From Volutella citrinella (Eukaryota > Ascomycota > Sordariomycetes > Hypocreales > Nectriaceae): DNA of 64,000 bases. This document shows, piece after piece, positions 53,432 to 62,610 of the stretch. The notes beneath the pieces were generated by a model. It saw only the letters and a program-made list of their open reading frames with translations, was not told the origin of the DNA and did not search any database. Each line of letters opens with the position of its first letter. Position 1 is the stretch's first letter. Made by a program: the position numbers and the translations under genes. The stretch lies in assembly GCA_034401135.1 (NCBI GenBank), contig JAWZSP010000002.1, forward strand, positions 5,084,001 through 5,148,000. Reading direction: 5' to 3'.

Positions 53432-55751
53432 ATGACACCGCATCCTGTTGGGCCTGGCATCATGACACGCTCCAGGTCACGTGCCCGGCGTCTGGCGCTT
53501 GCAACAGCAACAGCGACAGCAACGGCAACAGCGACCACCAGCCACTCCCCACCAGCACTTCCATCGTCTCCTCGGCACATTTCGGCACTCGTCGACACAC
53601 GACGTCGGCAGCCACCTTCAACAACAACAAAACGGCACATATTGGCGCCCTCCTCGCCTCGCCCTTCATCATCGTCGTCTCCTTCTCCTTCTTCCTCTTC
53701 TTCACTCTCATCCTCGTCGGCATCGATTCAGCGCTCGGCTGAGCTTCGCATCCGTGTGCGCTCCCGTAGACGCCACCGACAATGGAAGCGACAAGTTCAA
53801 CGGCGAAGAGCCCAGCATGAAGAGGGCAGCACGAGTAATAGCAGCAGCAGCAGCAGCAGGAGCGCGGATGGCGGAGCTGTTCCTGTTGCGGGCATTAGCC
53901 TATCAGTCCAGGCGGGGCCTGGTCAAGATCCCATTCCGCTTGAACTGTACGTCTTTCCACACAACGGGGGCCACTCGCGGATCGTTCGTCTATGCTCTCC
54001 AACGGTGCCGCGCACATCCAAACGTCGCGCAACTGGTCACGGAGCTGGTGTAGATAATGATGTTGAAGAGCACCGGCACCAAGACGGCGAACCAACGTCC
54101 GATCGGCCTGCCAAGCAAGCAAAACGACAACACGAGACCGATCCAGCAGGCCAAGCCCTGACCATAGCCAACCACCACCACCACCCCGACCACGCTTCCT
54201 CTTCGTCCGGCAGCTGCGGTAGCGGCAGCGAGCTAGTTCAAGACGAAGACCAAGACCAATACCAAGACCAACATGACGACAGCGACCACGACGGCGACCA
54301 CGACGGCGACCACGACGGCGACCACGACAGCGACCACGACAGCGACCACGACGGCGACCACGACGGCGACCACGAGGACAACCGCGGGAGCGACCACGAC
54401 AATGCCGACAATGACCATCAAGACCATGGCTCTGCTGATGATACCCATCGTGGCCATTCAGACAGACCACGCGACCGAAGTCTTGGAGATTCCCCCGAAC
54501 CGGTCATGCGTGCTTACCAGTCTCATCCTCAAGATGCCTTCATGGTAGAACTTGGCTTGGTGAGGGCATTTCCAGTCACTCGCTATGCACTCAGTTCCAA
54601 TGATATACCCGGAGACCGAGGAGACGACTTTTCCCTTGCGCTATTTGACAGCACCGAAGCCGATGAGGGTGGCCACGGGGACCAGGACCAGGACCAGGAT
54701 GACCAAGACAGCCAAGACGGGGAGGCGCTGGAAGGGGAAAATGGAGCTGGCGTCCACCGCTTCTATGCCACGCTTGAACACGCGGGTAATATGGTCGCCC
54801 TCGCCCTCTTGTTCGTCATCACCGTCGCTGTGACTCTGCATTACATGCCGGAGAACGATCAAGACCGAGGGGCTCCAGCACCCCAGCCGGTCAATTGGTT
54901 TTTCGAGGTTGCAGCACTCGAGGCCACCGTGGCCTCTGCCTCCCGCCTGGTTCTCTTTGGCGACGTGTCCCAAGAGACGGCTCAGTGGCGATGCCAGCCG
55001 GGGCTCTGGCCTCGCGAGGGGCCATTGCATCCTCACCAAGAGGTGGTCCTCGAGTACCACGATGACGAGGATGACATCATCATGCCAGAGCCGGATTCAC
55101 GGTACAAGCCTTGGGAGACGTCTTCCAACGGGACTTATATCCCCGAGCAAGAGTTCCTTAAAGACCTACAGAGTGTGAGGCCTCACCCATTCCCCTCGAC
55201 TTGACGTATTGAAATCTTGAATTAAGCTACTTACTCTTTGCCAGGTCCTAGGATGGGTCGGCATTGATCTGTTGTATATTGCTGATCATGGACCTCCATC
55301 GTTCTTCTTTACTTCCGGTACGAGTACCCAGTTCCGTTGGTCAACGGCCTCGGGTAAATTCCTTCCTCCCCATGATACTCTTCCACCTTTCGACGTTGAT
55401 ATCACGGAGCAGTCGGAGCCGGGGCCAACGGTGCCAGGCTTTCCGCCATTGGATGAAGATGCGCAGCAGCAGCAGCAGCAGCAGCAGCAGGGACAGCAAC
55501 AACATCCTCTCCCCACAGCCCGACCCAGATTCACAGATGAGATCGTAAACCTCGATCCTCCATTTTCCCAGCTCTGCCTTCGTCTTCGATACCTCACCCG
55601 CAAGGCTCTTTACCTTCTACAAAGGATAGAAAAAGGTCTTTGGAGTGCCCTCCCCCGGCAACGCGCTCGGGACGCGTCCAACCTCTTGCGGAGCCTTGAG
55701 CAATTTAGGGAACTCCGGCGCTCAGGAAACGGGACATGGGGCTCGGATTAA
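53432..55751 (+). CDS. Large uncharacterised low-complexity membrane protein
   Basis: Exons 53432..55174 and 55245..55751 with a 70-nt intron (GTGAGG..GCCAG) give 749 residues. Order: Arg-rich start; Ala-Thr repeats (LATATATATATATT); Ser-rich tracts; arginine-rich block (RVRSRRRHRQWKRQVQRRRA); Lys/Arg/His/Asp region ending in about 45 residues of D-H-D-G repeats; a likely membrane helix MVALALLFVITVAVTLHYM; a folded segment (NWFFEVAALEATVASASRLV, PGLWPREGPLHPHQEVVLEY); exon 2 with LGWVGIDLLYIADHGPPSFF, a run of eight Gln, and a helical end (LRLRYLTRKALYLLQRIEKG). The frame stops at a TAA (55749..55751) but stays open beyond it to 56702, so the original protein may have had about 1066 residues. 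No known family. Extreme composition suggests condensate-like or surface behaviour, which is speculation. Confidence 0.6.
54280..54375 (+). repeat. 12-bp coding minisatellite (Asp-His-Asp-Gly/Ser)
   Basis: Eight or so tandem copies of GACCACGACGGC or GACCACGACAGC encode the acidic/histidine repeat of the large protein. Histidine and aspartate alternate regularly, which could bind metal ions. Confidence 0.85.
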
Positions 55752-56702
55752 GAGCGCGTCCAGTGTTTATTCCGTCCGCCACTCGCCGATCTTCATGCCC
55801 AGACAGGCCCTGGCGCAGCCCCTGCGACAGCATCCAACACTACCTTTACATCTGCCTGCTCACCCCCCCCGAGTATGGTGACGTCTCGCAAGAAATGGCA
55901 CCACGCCCAGGCGTCGAATGTCACAGCCCAGAGACTACTGGGATTTATCGAAGGGCGGCTGTGGCATGAGTATTATTCCGCCAACGCCGCTAGCTCCAAG
56001 GAGCACATATTTTCGGGCCACGGAGGCGAGCTGACGGACATTGCGTTTCTTGCAAAGCTCATGGCGGATTTAGACGAGGCTCTGAAACAGCTTGCCGACC
56101 GCATTCATCAAGTTTTGGCTGCAACTGAGAGGCGAGGGACAGGCACTGGCACTGGAACTGACACCGACACAGACCCCTGGCGAAGGTACAAAAATCGCAT
56201 CGTCCGCATCAGAGAATCAGCGCCCTTCTTGACCGAGGTCGCTCTGAAGCGCGTCGGCCACATGCGAAGCAAGTTGGAACGCGCCGCCACGGTGCTCGAG
56301 CATGCCACGAGCCGCCAGGCTAAGCTGCACCGCCAAGTCCAGGACGTCGTCTCCCACGGCTGGCTGGGACCGCCCGACCTTGCCATCCGATACATCCCAG
56401 ACCTCGACGTCCTCATTCACGATGCCCAACTGGCTGCGACGTGGCAGGGAGCCGAGGCCAGTGCCGTCCATGAAGCATACTGGGGGCGCAAGCATCTCTT
56501 CTCGCAGCAGAGCGAAAGACTGGATAAGGAGGAGGTCCTGGCTGGTGGCATGTGGAGGATCATCCGGTCGAGGTGGACGATGCAGGACTCACGGCGCGAT
56601 CCTGCGTGGACGGAATCCCTGTGCTGGGATAACTTGGGCAGCGAAGTCATCATGCCGCCAGATGGCAGGGCTTGTGGTGACCCCTCCAGGAGGCATGGCT
56701 GA
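55752..56702 (+). CDS. In-frame continuation or separate helical gene
   Basis: Directly after the TAA at 55749 the same frame stays open for 316 codons, with an internal ATG at 55875. The coherent part reads RKKWHHAQASNVTAQRLLGF, IEGRLWHEYYSANAASSKEH, MADLDEALKQLADRIHQVLA, RIRESAPFLTEVALKRVGHM and RSKLERAATVLEHATSRQAK, a long helical, possibly coiled-coil domain, then LGPPDLAIRYIPDLDVLIHD. From ATG 55875 it would be a 275-residue protein of its own. The 41 codons in between are Pro/Ala/Thr-rich linker, so I favour a single original gene cut by a C-to-T stop (CAA to TAA). A short G-T-G-T-D-T-D repeat lies at about 56140-56175. Confidence 0.5.
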   Translation, partial: ERVQCLFRPPLADLHAQTGPGAAPATASNTTFTSACSPPPSMVTSRKKWHHAQASNVTAQRLLGFIEGRLWHEYYSANAASSKEHIFSGHGGELTDIAFLAKLMADLDEALKQLADRIHQVLAATERRGTGTGTGTDTDTDPWRRYKNRIVRIRESAPFLTEVALKRVGHMRSKLERAATVLEHATSRQAKLHRQVQDVVSHGWLGPPDLAIRYIPDLDVLIHDAQLAATWQGAEASAVHEAYWGRKHLFSQQSERLDKEEVLAGGMWRIIRSRWTMQDSRRDPAWTESLCWDNLGSEVIMPPDGRACGDPSRRHG

Positions 56703-57226
56703 AGGCTGGGCTGGCTGGGCTGGCTGCCATCTGTGTCAATGTGTTCAAAGTGACCACTACCACACTCATATTGACGCTGCTACACTAACCAATCGCAAAC
56801 CTGTTTCAACCTCGGACTGGCTTCAGGAGCAGGGGTGGAGGAGTCTGGGTTGTACGTCTTGGCTGGTTGACTCCCTGCAACAAGGCGGCAGAGTCACAAT
56901 CACACCCCCGGAGTCATGCTTAGATTGCAGTGGCTGCTAGATTCTCGGGTGCTTGCGCAAGTGGCTCGAGCTATTGAGACTGAGATTGTGCTGCACCGCC
57001 TCCCAGGTCTCGGCAAAGGCCGACTTGCTTGAAGTCGACAGGGATGATCTACATGTGGCCGGGTCTGGTCTGGCTCCTGTCGTGAGGCACCACATCTATC
57101 TTATCTTTTATTAGTTCTGGTGCTCGCCCTTCCCTGATCGACTATGCCTTACTTCTTGCCCAGACTTATTCCATTCTATATCCTACGCTGATTGTCCTCG
57201 ATACCTCAACGGTTACGTTACCCAGC
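56703..57226. other. Intergenic, no gene seen
   Basis: No gene recognised between two plus-strand genes of the unfamiliar block. Confidence 0.4.
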
Positions 57227-57800
57227 ATGAGTTGTGGTCACCACCACCTGGGACCTAGTTGGAGCCCGACCCTGAACTTGCCCTATGAACGAAGCTGGAC
57301 ACCCATGCTTTCGACCCTGCGAGAGGCAGCTCTCCTCGTCGACCTCTGTGCGCATAGGGCAACCCCTGACGTGCTCATCGCCGACGACCGCCGTCTGTGC
57401 GACGCGCTGTGGGCGGGCAGCAGCGCCACCGGCTTCGACACATCGCTGCCGCCGGGCGACTGGCGAGCGTTGGAGCCGTCCCTTCGCCGTAGGTCCATGT
57501 TTGCCCACCTACCCCCCTAGGTTTCCGAGTGATGTGCTGACGAGCAGCGGCCGCCGACAGTGTGGTACCTGGCCCAGGGGCAGGCTCTCCGCCGTCGAGT
57601 TCGGAGCCTTTGTCACCGTCAGCACACGCGCCGGCAAGGTCAGGCTCTGGAGCAAGGCCGCCGCGGTTCGGCACCTCGGGTCCGTCGGCGAGACTGCGCG
57701 GTGGCTCTCGCGCAACAGGCGGAAGGGGCGTGGCGATGCGGAGGAGCCGCGGGGCCTCGAGGCCCCTAGCCGTTCTGTTCTGAGTGAGGGGATGGATTGA
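57227..57800 (+). pseudogene. Uncharacterised gene with frameshift at a C6 run
   Basis: From the ATG at 57227 the frame is coherent (SWSPTLNLPYERSWTPMLST, LREAALLVDLCAHRATPDVL, SLPPGDWRALEPSLRRRSMF) up to a stop at 57518. Just before it lies a run of six C (57512-57517), and the neighbouring frame carries the plausible continuation (RLSAVEFGAFVTVSTRAGKV, RLWSKAAAVRHLGSVGETAR) to 57800. Either the gene is frameshifted or the run length is wrong in the assembly. About 190 residues in total, no signal peptide or membrane helix, family unknown. Confidence 0.45.
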
Positions 57801-58192
57801 TGGCTGTCTATTGGGTGAAGGGATGATCGATGGCTGTCTCTTCTGGGTGACAGGATGGATTGATGGCTGTTCATTGACGACTCTGGGTGGATAAACGCTT
57901 TAATTGTTTCGATTGGGTTACCATTTCGTTCGAAGGATGGGTGGCGGCGTATTGCATCCAGCAAATAAATGTACATGAACGCCTAACTGCCACCAAACCA
58001 CAAGACTTCCAAGACCGCACAGCGCCGCTGAATGAAGAGCGGCCATCAAGCCATCTGCCGGGCAAACTCCCGACCGTACAGCTCGGCCATACCTATAATA
58101 ACCTCTATCTTAACAGCGATATCTACTTTTATTAAAGAGAATCTTTAGAGGATGGCCTCAGTGCGCCAATCTCCCTGGACTCGTTGCAAACA
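57801..58192. other. Intergenic with short repeats
   Basis: GGATNGATTGATGGCTGTC-like units recur two or three times at about 57790-57870. No gene recognised. Confidence 0.4.
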
Positions 58193-58561
58193 ATGGCTGA
58201 GCATCGACCCACGAGCTCGAGCTCGAGCTCGACCTCGACCTCAGTGGAAACAACCCTGGAGGAAGCTATTTCGTTCATTCTCGGCCTGGAGGCTAGGGAG
58301 GCTGCTGCCTTTGGGCCACAGCCCGACCCAGCGGCAGCGTGGGACGCAACAACTAGCATGCACGAACGATGGCGCAATCATCGAGGTAAAGAGGTACTGT
58401 TGGAGCGCGGCCAAGGACCCAGTTCCAAGTTTGTCGATCGGGAAATCTTCACTCAATGGACCGGAGTCGGGGAGGAAGAAGACAGATTGATGGCGCAACA
58501 CGAAGATCTGACTTTTCGCATCTACCGGCGGTGGCGATACGGGCGGGTCATGATTGAATGA
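58193..58561 (+). CDS. Small uncharacterised helical protein
   Basis: ATG at 58193, 122 residues in one exon. After a Ser/Thr-rich start it reads ETTLEEAISFILGLEAREAA and HERWRNHRGKEVLLERGQGP, and ends in FRIYRRWRYGRVMIE. No signal peptide, membrane helix or known family. It lies in the block of unfamiliar genes. The stop is followed at once by a (TGAA) tetranucleotide repeat (about 58555-58577). Confidence 0.45.
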   Translation: MAEHRPTSSSSSSTSTSVETTLEEAISFILGLEAREAAAFGPQPDPAAAWDATTSMHERWRNHRGKEVLLERGQGPSSKFVDREIFTQWTGVGEEEDRLMAQHEDLTFRIYRRWRYGRVMIE

Positions 58562-58909
58562 ATGAATGAATGAATGAAAGGTTAGGTGGGTGGATAAAAA
58601 TGGGCGGCGATCTGTTTCTGTAGCGAGGAGCGCCCCGAGCATGCGTCTTGTGATGCGGATCGCGCCGGACTGGACTGGACTGGACAGCACAGGGTTGGGC
58701 CTGTGCCTGTGTCGCTGATGGCGAGGCCGTGGCGTGTCGAGCATGGCATCGTCCTGGAGCTGCTCTCCGTCCCGCGCTGACCATACTGACCCGAACCCTA
58801 CGGGCCCCTCCCCTAAACAACCGGAGCTTCTCTCGTGTATTGCTCAACTACCGATAGCCGCGATTGTATACTGTTACTCTGCGTATTGCTTGGGACTATC
58901 AAACCCAAA
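58562..58909. other. Intergenic with (TGAA)n
   Basis: Short tandem TGAA repeats at its start, otherwise nothing recognised. Confidence 0.4.
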
Positions 58910-60389
58910 TTACCCTATGACATAACTCCCACCCACTGGCACTGTCTCGTATGTGTACCCTGTTCCAATAGTCCCCATCGTGTCAGCGGTGTCTGAAGCC
59001 CGCATGATTTGGTCTTCTGCCAGGGAAACCTGTGCATCATTTATGGCATTGGCACTTTCTTGATCCCCGATGCTTGCGGCAGCATCACCGCCCGAATAAT
59101 CACCGCCGCCGCCGACATCTCCAACGCCACCAACATCTTCACCACCACCAAGGTCGCCGAATTCGGCACCTATCAAGAGACCAGCACCCGCAGCAGCTAT
59201 CACACCCACGGCAGCCATATTCTTCTTCGTGCCAAGCTTGCCCATCTTCTTACCAGCAGTCTTGGCAGCGGATTTGGTTGCTGACATGAGCCCTGCTGCT
59301 GACTGTTTTGAGGCTCCAAAAGACTTGATACTGTTTGTTGCTGAGCGCAGACTCATGCCACCGGAAGCGGCTGTGGGGGTTGATGAGGCAGCTGCCGAGG
59401 TTGGGTTTGTGACTGTCTGTGACGTCCCAGATACTGGCGCAACTCTATTGGTGACCAGGCTCGCTGTCTCCGCCGCTTGCACACCTGGTTGTTCTCCTGG
59501 TCGCTCCCAGGAAGATAGGCCCAGTGTGTCATTAACGTAAAACGCACGCAGATCTGGTGTCTCTTCTTCTCTCCACCCGCTAGGGAGTGTATTCGTTGGC
59601 CTGGTCCACGTGCTAGCAGACGTGCTCCGGTTGAAGTAGAATACATGACCCTCGTTGGTCTTGCACTCTTCCCAACCAGGCATCAGGTCCGAGCTTGGCG
59701 CAACCATGGGCATCGGTTTCATATAAGTCTTATAACCTGTTTTGAGGTGTGTGTACCACGACCTGCGAAAGGAATTCATACGAATCGCCCAGAGATGAGC
59801 CGGGAAGCTGACATCGGGAGGGTGGCAGTAAGCATCCAAGCTCGAGCCCATAAAGGACCGATCGTGGGTATGCGATATGAGAGGAGGAGTGGCATCAAGG
59901 CACCAACTGCAGAATGTAGCCTTGGCCATCGCGCTACTGCAGACCAGGCAGTCATACAATGGAACATTTTGGGGGATTTCTAGACTCGATCAGTCACTTC
60001 ACATCTGGTTGTGCAGATACACCCAACATACGCCTCTGGCAGTGATCACATTGTTGAAATGAGTTGGACATCGGTGGAGGAGCCGTGGCAGGATCTCCCA
60101 TGGTTTGGTTCGAGGGAGATGGACTTGACACAGTTGTGGCAGGCGTCGTAGCCCCCGCACTGCTGCTGCTGCGTGTGGGTACGGCTTTCTTGGTAGGCAT
60201 TTGCTACTAGAGCCCCGTTGGGGGTTGCGTCTGGTGCTGTCCATTCGTCGGCCCTAGCGAAAGCGAGGCCATCTGGGGCAACGTTGATCCAGGAGCGCCA
60301 CCAGGAACCGCCTGGTACTGGGGTTGCTGCTGGTATTGGTGAGAACCAGGTGCCCCATAGTATGGGGGTTGCTGCGGTGGCGCCGCCAT
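58910..60389 (-). CDS. WW-domain protein with zinc-ribbon-like motif and glycine-zipper helix
   Basis: Exons 60032..60389 and 58910..59979 joined by a 52-nt intron (GTATGT..TCTAG). The first 60 codons (MAAPPQQPPYYGAPGSHQYQ and on) are Gln/Pro-rich and end in two consecutive TAG codons (60204..60209); the frame then goes on with CAA and an ATG at 60200, from which 412 residues can be made. Order after 60200: Ser/Thr-rich linker; three CxxC pairs (CDHCQ, CLVC and CSWC) made contiguous by the splice; two WW domains (about residues 155-186 and 190-222: GWEECKTNEGHVFYFN, STWTRP; GWREEETPDLRAFYVN, SSWERP); a linker; a helix MAAVGVIAAAGAGLLIGAEF with Gly-x3-Gly spacing (about 311-331); and a Gly/Asp-rich tail. 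WW domains bind proline-rich partners. The stops fit CAG to TAG. Further small introns are possible between the zinc and WW parts. Confidence 0.7.
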
Positions 60390-61824
60390 GGTGTGTCAGA
60401 TCGATGCTAGAGGAACGCTGGGCGGGGGGCTTGCAGTTGGATTGAGCACTAGTTGAACGCATCTTGTTCAGCACGGAGGCTACTCTTCCTATAGAGGCGG
60501 GCAATCCACATGGCGACTGTTGGACGCACATGGGGCAGTTTTCAGCTTTGGCGCACTAGCTGAATAATTCCCAGACTACTGGCAGCGCAACCCCTCTGTG
60601 CCACCTTTGTGCTGCGGTCTCGAACCCGATCCTGGCATCCAAGTGGTACGTATGGACGGATTAGGCGCTGTCTATGCCCGATCAGGATCAGGAGCTGTCA
60701 TTCTGCCTTATGGGGATTGGGTGTTTGCCTTCTTGACCGGAGTGGCGTGTTTTTCCCGAAGCCACCCGCCGCAAGCCCCACAAGCTTGAGCTTATCTCTA
60801 TCTCTATGTTTAAACCGGACAAGCCGGCGCAACGGCTGCAAGAACCACGAGTCTTGGAGAGTGGCTTGCATGAGATCGAAACGAGTCGCATCAACCAGGC
60901 ATCTGAACACTACAGAAAACCATCAGTTTCATATTATCGAGACCATGTGAGGCAGATAGATGTACGAGCCTGGTGAAGGGTAACCCTGGTCGGGACCGCC
61001 CACGTGCATCAACAACTTACCGGGCTCGGATCATTCCACCCGCCCGAGGCCAAAAGCGTACGGAGCTGGAAAAAAAAACGGAGAATTGGCTCCTGCGGCC
61101 TCGGATCCGTCTCCCCGCTTGAGGGACCGTTCGACCTACCACCAAATATCCCAGTCGCGACTGGCTTGTATCGATTGCAGTTTCGCCTGGACGTTATCAC
61201 GGATATGTTCACAAGCTTTAACACTCCGATGCATCTGGCATTTGCACTATAGCTGGATTGTATCGCAGTGCCAAGGAATTATGTGAATAAGGTGTCCTCT
61301 ACCTGGCAACAAAACAGACCACACTTCTCACTCCTACAGCATTCCTTCCTTAGACTACCCCCAGCTATTCAGTTCATAAATGATCGTAAGCAGGCGAGTC
61401 TAAGAGTTGGATTTCTTAGATACAGCGCTTAGGGTCTTCGACTACTCCCAAGTCGACACTAGATGTCGAATATCACGCAGAAGCCTGATCAACCTTGCTG
61501 CAGAGTAAGGCTGCCTCGGAATAAACTGCCACAAGTCTTCAGGCTTATTTTTAGATTAATCTCAAAGTCATCTACGTAGCCCAACTAGCACTATGTAACA
61601 TGCTATATTTATGTAGGGTAAGAGACGGCATTTTCTGCCATTATCTCATAACATCTGGCCATCCCTATTTGGACGCCTCATTTAGGCCAGAAACTCACAC
61701 TTGGGGTTCTTCTTAGTTTTAGGTCTGGCAAGTGCCGTATATCAGTTCGTGCCTTTCAGCTTAGATTTTTACTAAGGTATTACTATCTTGCGCTTAGTTA
61801 TATATCTAAGCTGTGTAGGACACT
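60390..61824. other. Intergenic, no gene seen
   Basis: About 1.4 kb. AT-richer from 61330 on. No convincing gene on either strand. Confidence 0.5.
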
Positions 61825-62610
61825 TTAAAAGGCCAAACAAAGACACCCGTTATAAGGACCTGCCTCACACCTTCCAGCCTGCCAATCTGTGTTAACCTTG
61901 GCAGCGCACTGATTGGCCGAGCATTTTCCGAATATCGTATTACCGCATTTGCTACCACATGGGCAGCCCTTGAATTCGCCAGATTGACAGACCCCTTCTC
62001 CTGTTTCCGGTCCATTACAGCCATAATCCCGACAGCCCTGTGGCCAAGGGCCGCAAACGCTCGTGCAACGGCAACCAGCGAATATTCCACGTGTGCATAT
62101 GCCAGTACGCCCGGATCGGTTATTAATCCCAGCGCAAAAGTTGGCATTGCAAGCCCTGAGTCTACCCTCGCAGATTGAAGTGCACGGGCAACCTGCTTTG
62201 CCGGGCTTTGTGCAAACACCTCGGCCCCCGTCGGGGTTATTCAACCCGGCACAATCGGAATCGTTGCATTTAGGTGGGTTTGCCTCATCGCAGGCGTTGT
62301 TACAGTAGCAGCCTGCAAACTGGCCCTTTAAGCACACACCAGCTTTGCCATTTTCAGCAGACTTGTTGGATCCCGCGCAACCATTCTTGTTACAAGCCTC
62401 CCTATAGTTGTTGGCTCCGCAAACCGAAATACAGGCGCAATTTCGATTGTCTGGTGCTGGCGTAGAGGTTGTGCAGGTTCCTTGGCCGTTGGGGTTGTTA
62501 ATTCCCTTGCAAGCCGGATCATTGCATTTTTTCAAGGGTAGGCATGGATCTGCGCTGACAAGATAGGCGAACAGAATTATAAAAAGTGTAGCGTAGCGCT
62601 CGAGATGCAT
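61825..62610 (-). CDS. Secreted protein made of six repeated six-cysteine modules
   Basis: Single exon of 261 residues from the ATG at 62610. Signal peptide MHLERYATLFIILFAYLVSA, then six modules of about 31-43 residues with the pattern C-x4-C-x-G-x-N...G-x-C-x5-9-G-C-x-C-x3-C. Examples are PKCNDSDCAGLNNPDGGRGV followed by CTKPGKAGCPCTSIC, and RACNANFCAGINNRSGRTGI followed by CTRGIFAGCRCTSVC; the last module lacks its final cysteine region. Glycine and asparagine are frequent and no membrane anchor follows. No family is recognised. Tandem cysteine-rich modules of this sort suggest an extracellular stable repeat protein (effector, adhesin or carbohydrate-binding), which is inference. The regular spacing argues for duplication of one exon-like unit. 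Confidence 0.85.
   Translation of the reverse strand: MHLERYATLFIILFAYLVSADPCLPLKKCNDPACKGINNPNGQGTCTTSTPAPDNRNCACISVCGANNYREACNKNGCAGSNKSAENGKAGVCLKGQFAGCYCNNACDEANPPKCNDSDCAGLNNPDGGRGVCTKPGKAGCPCTSICEGRLRACNANFCAGINNRSGRTGICTRGIFAGCRCTSVCGPWPQGCRDYGCNGPETGEGVCQSGEFKGCPCGSKCGNTIFGKCSANQCAAKVNTDWQAGRCEAGPYNGCLCLAF

Noticed and set aside
53895..54470. Arg/Gly-rich minus-strand frame opposite the Asp-His repeat
   Set aside because: Shadow of the 12-bp minisatellite with no sensible ends.
55271..55603. Cys-run minus-strand frame opposite the polyglutamine
   Set aside because: Antisense of a CAG repeat; not a cysteine protein.
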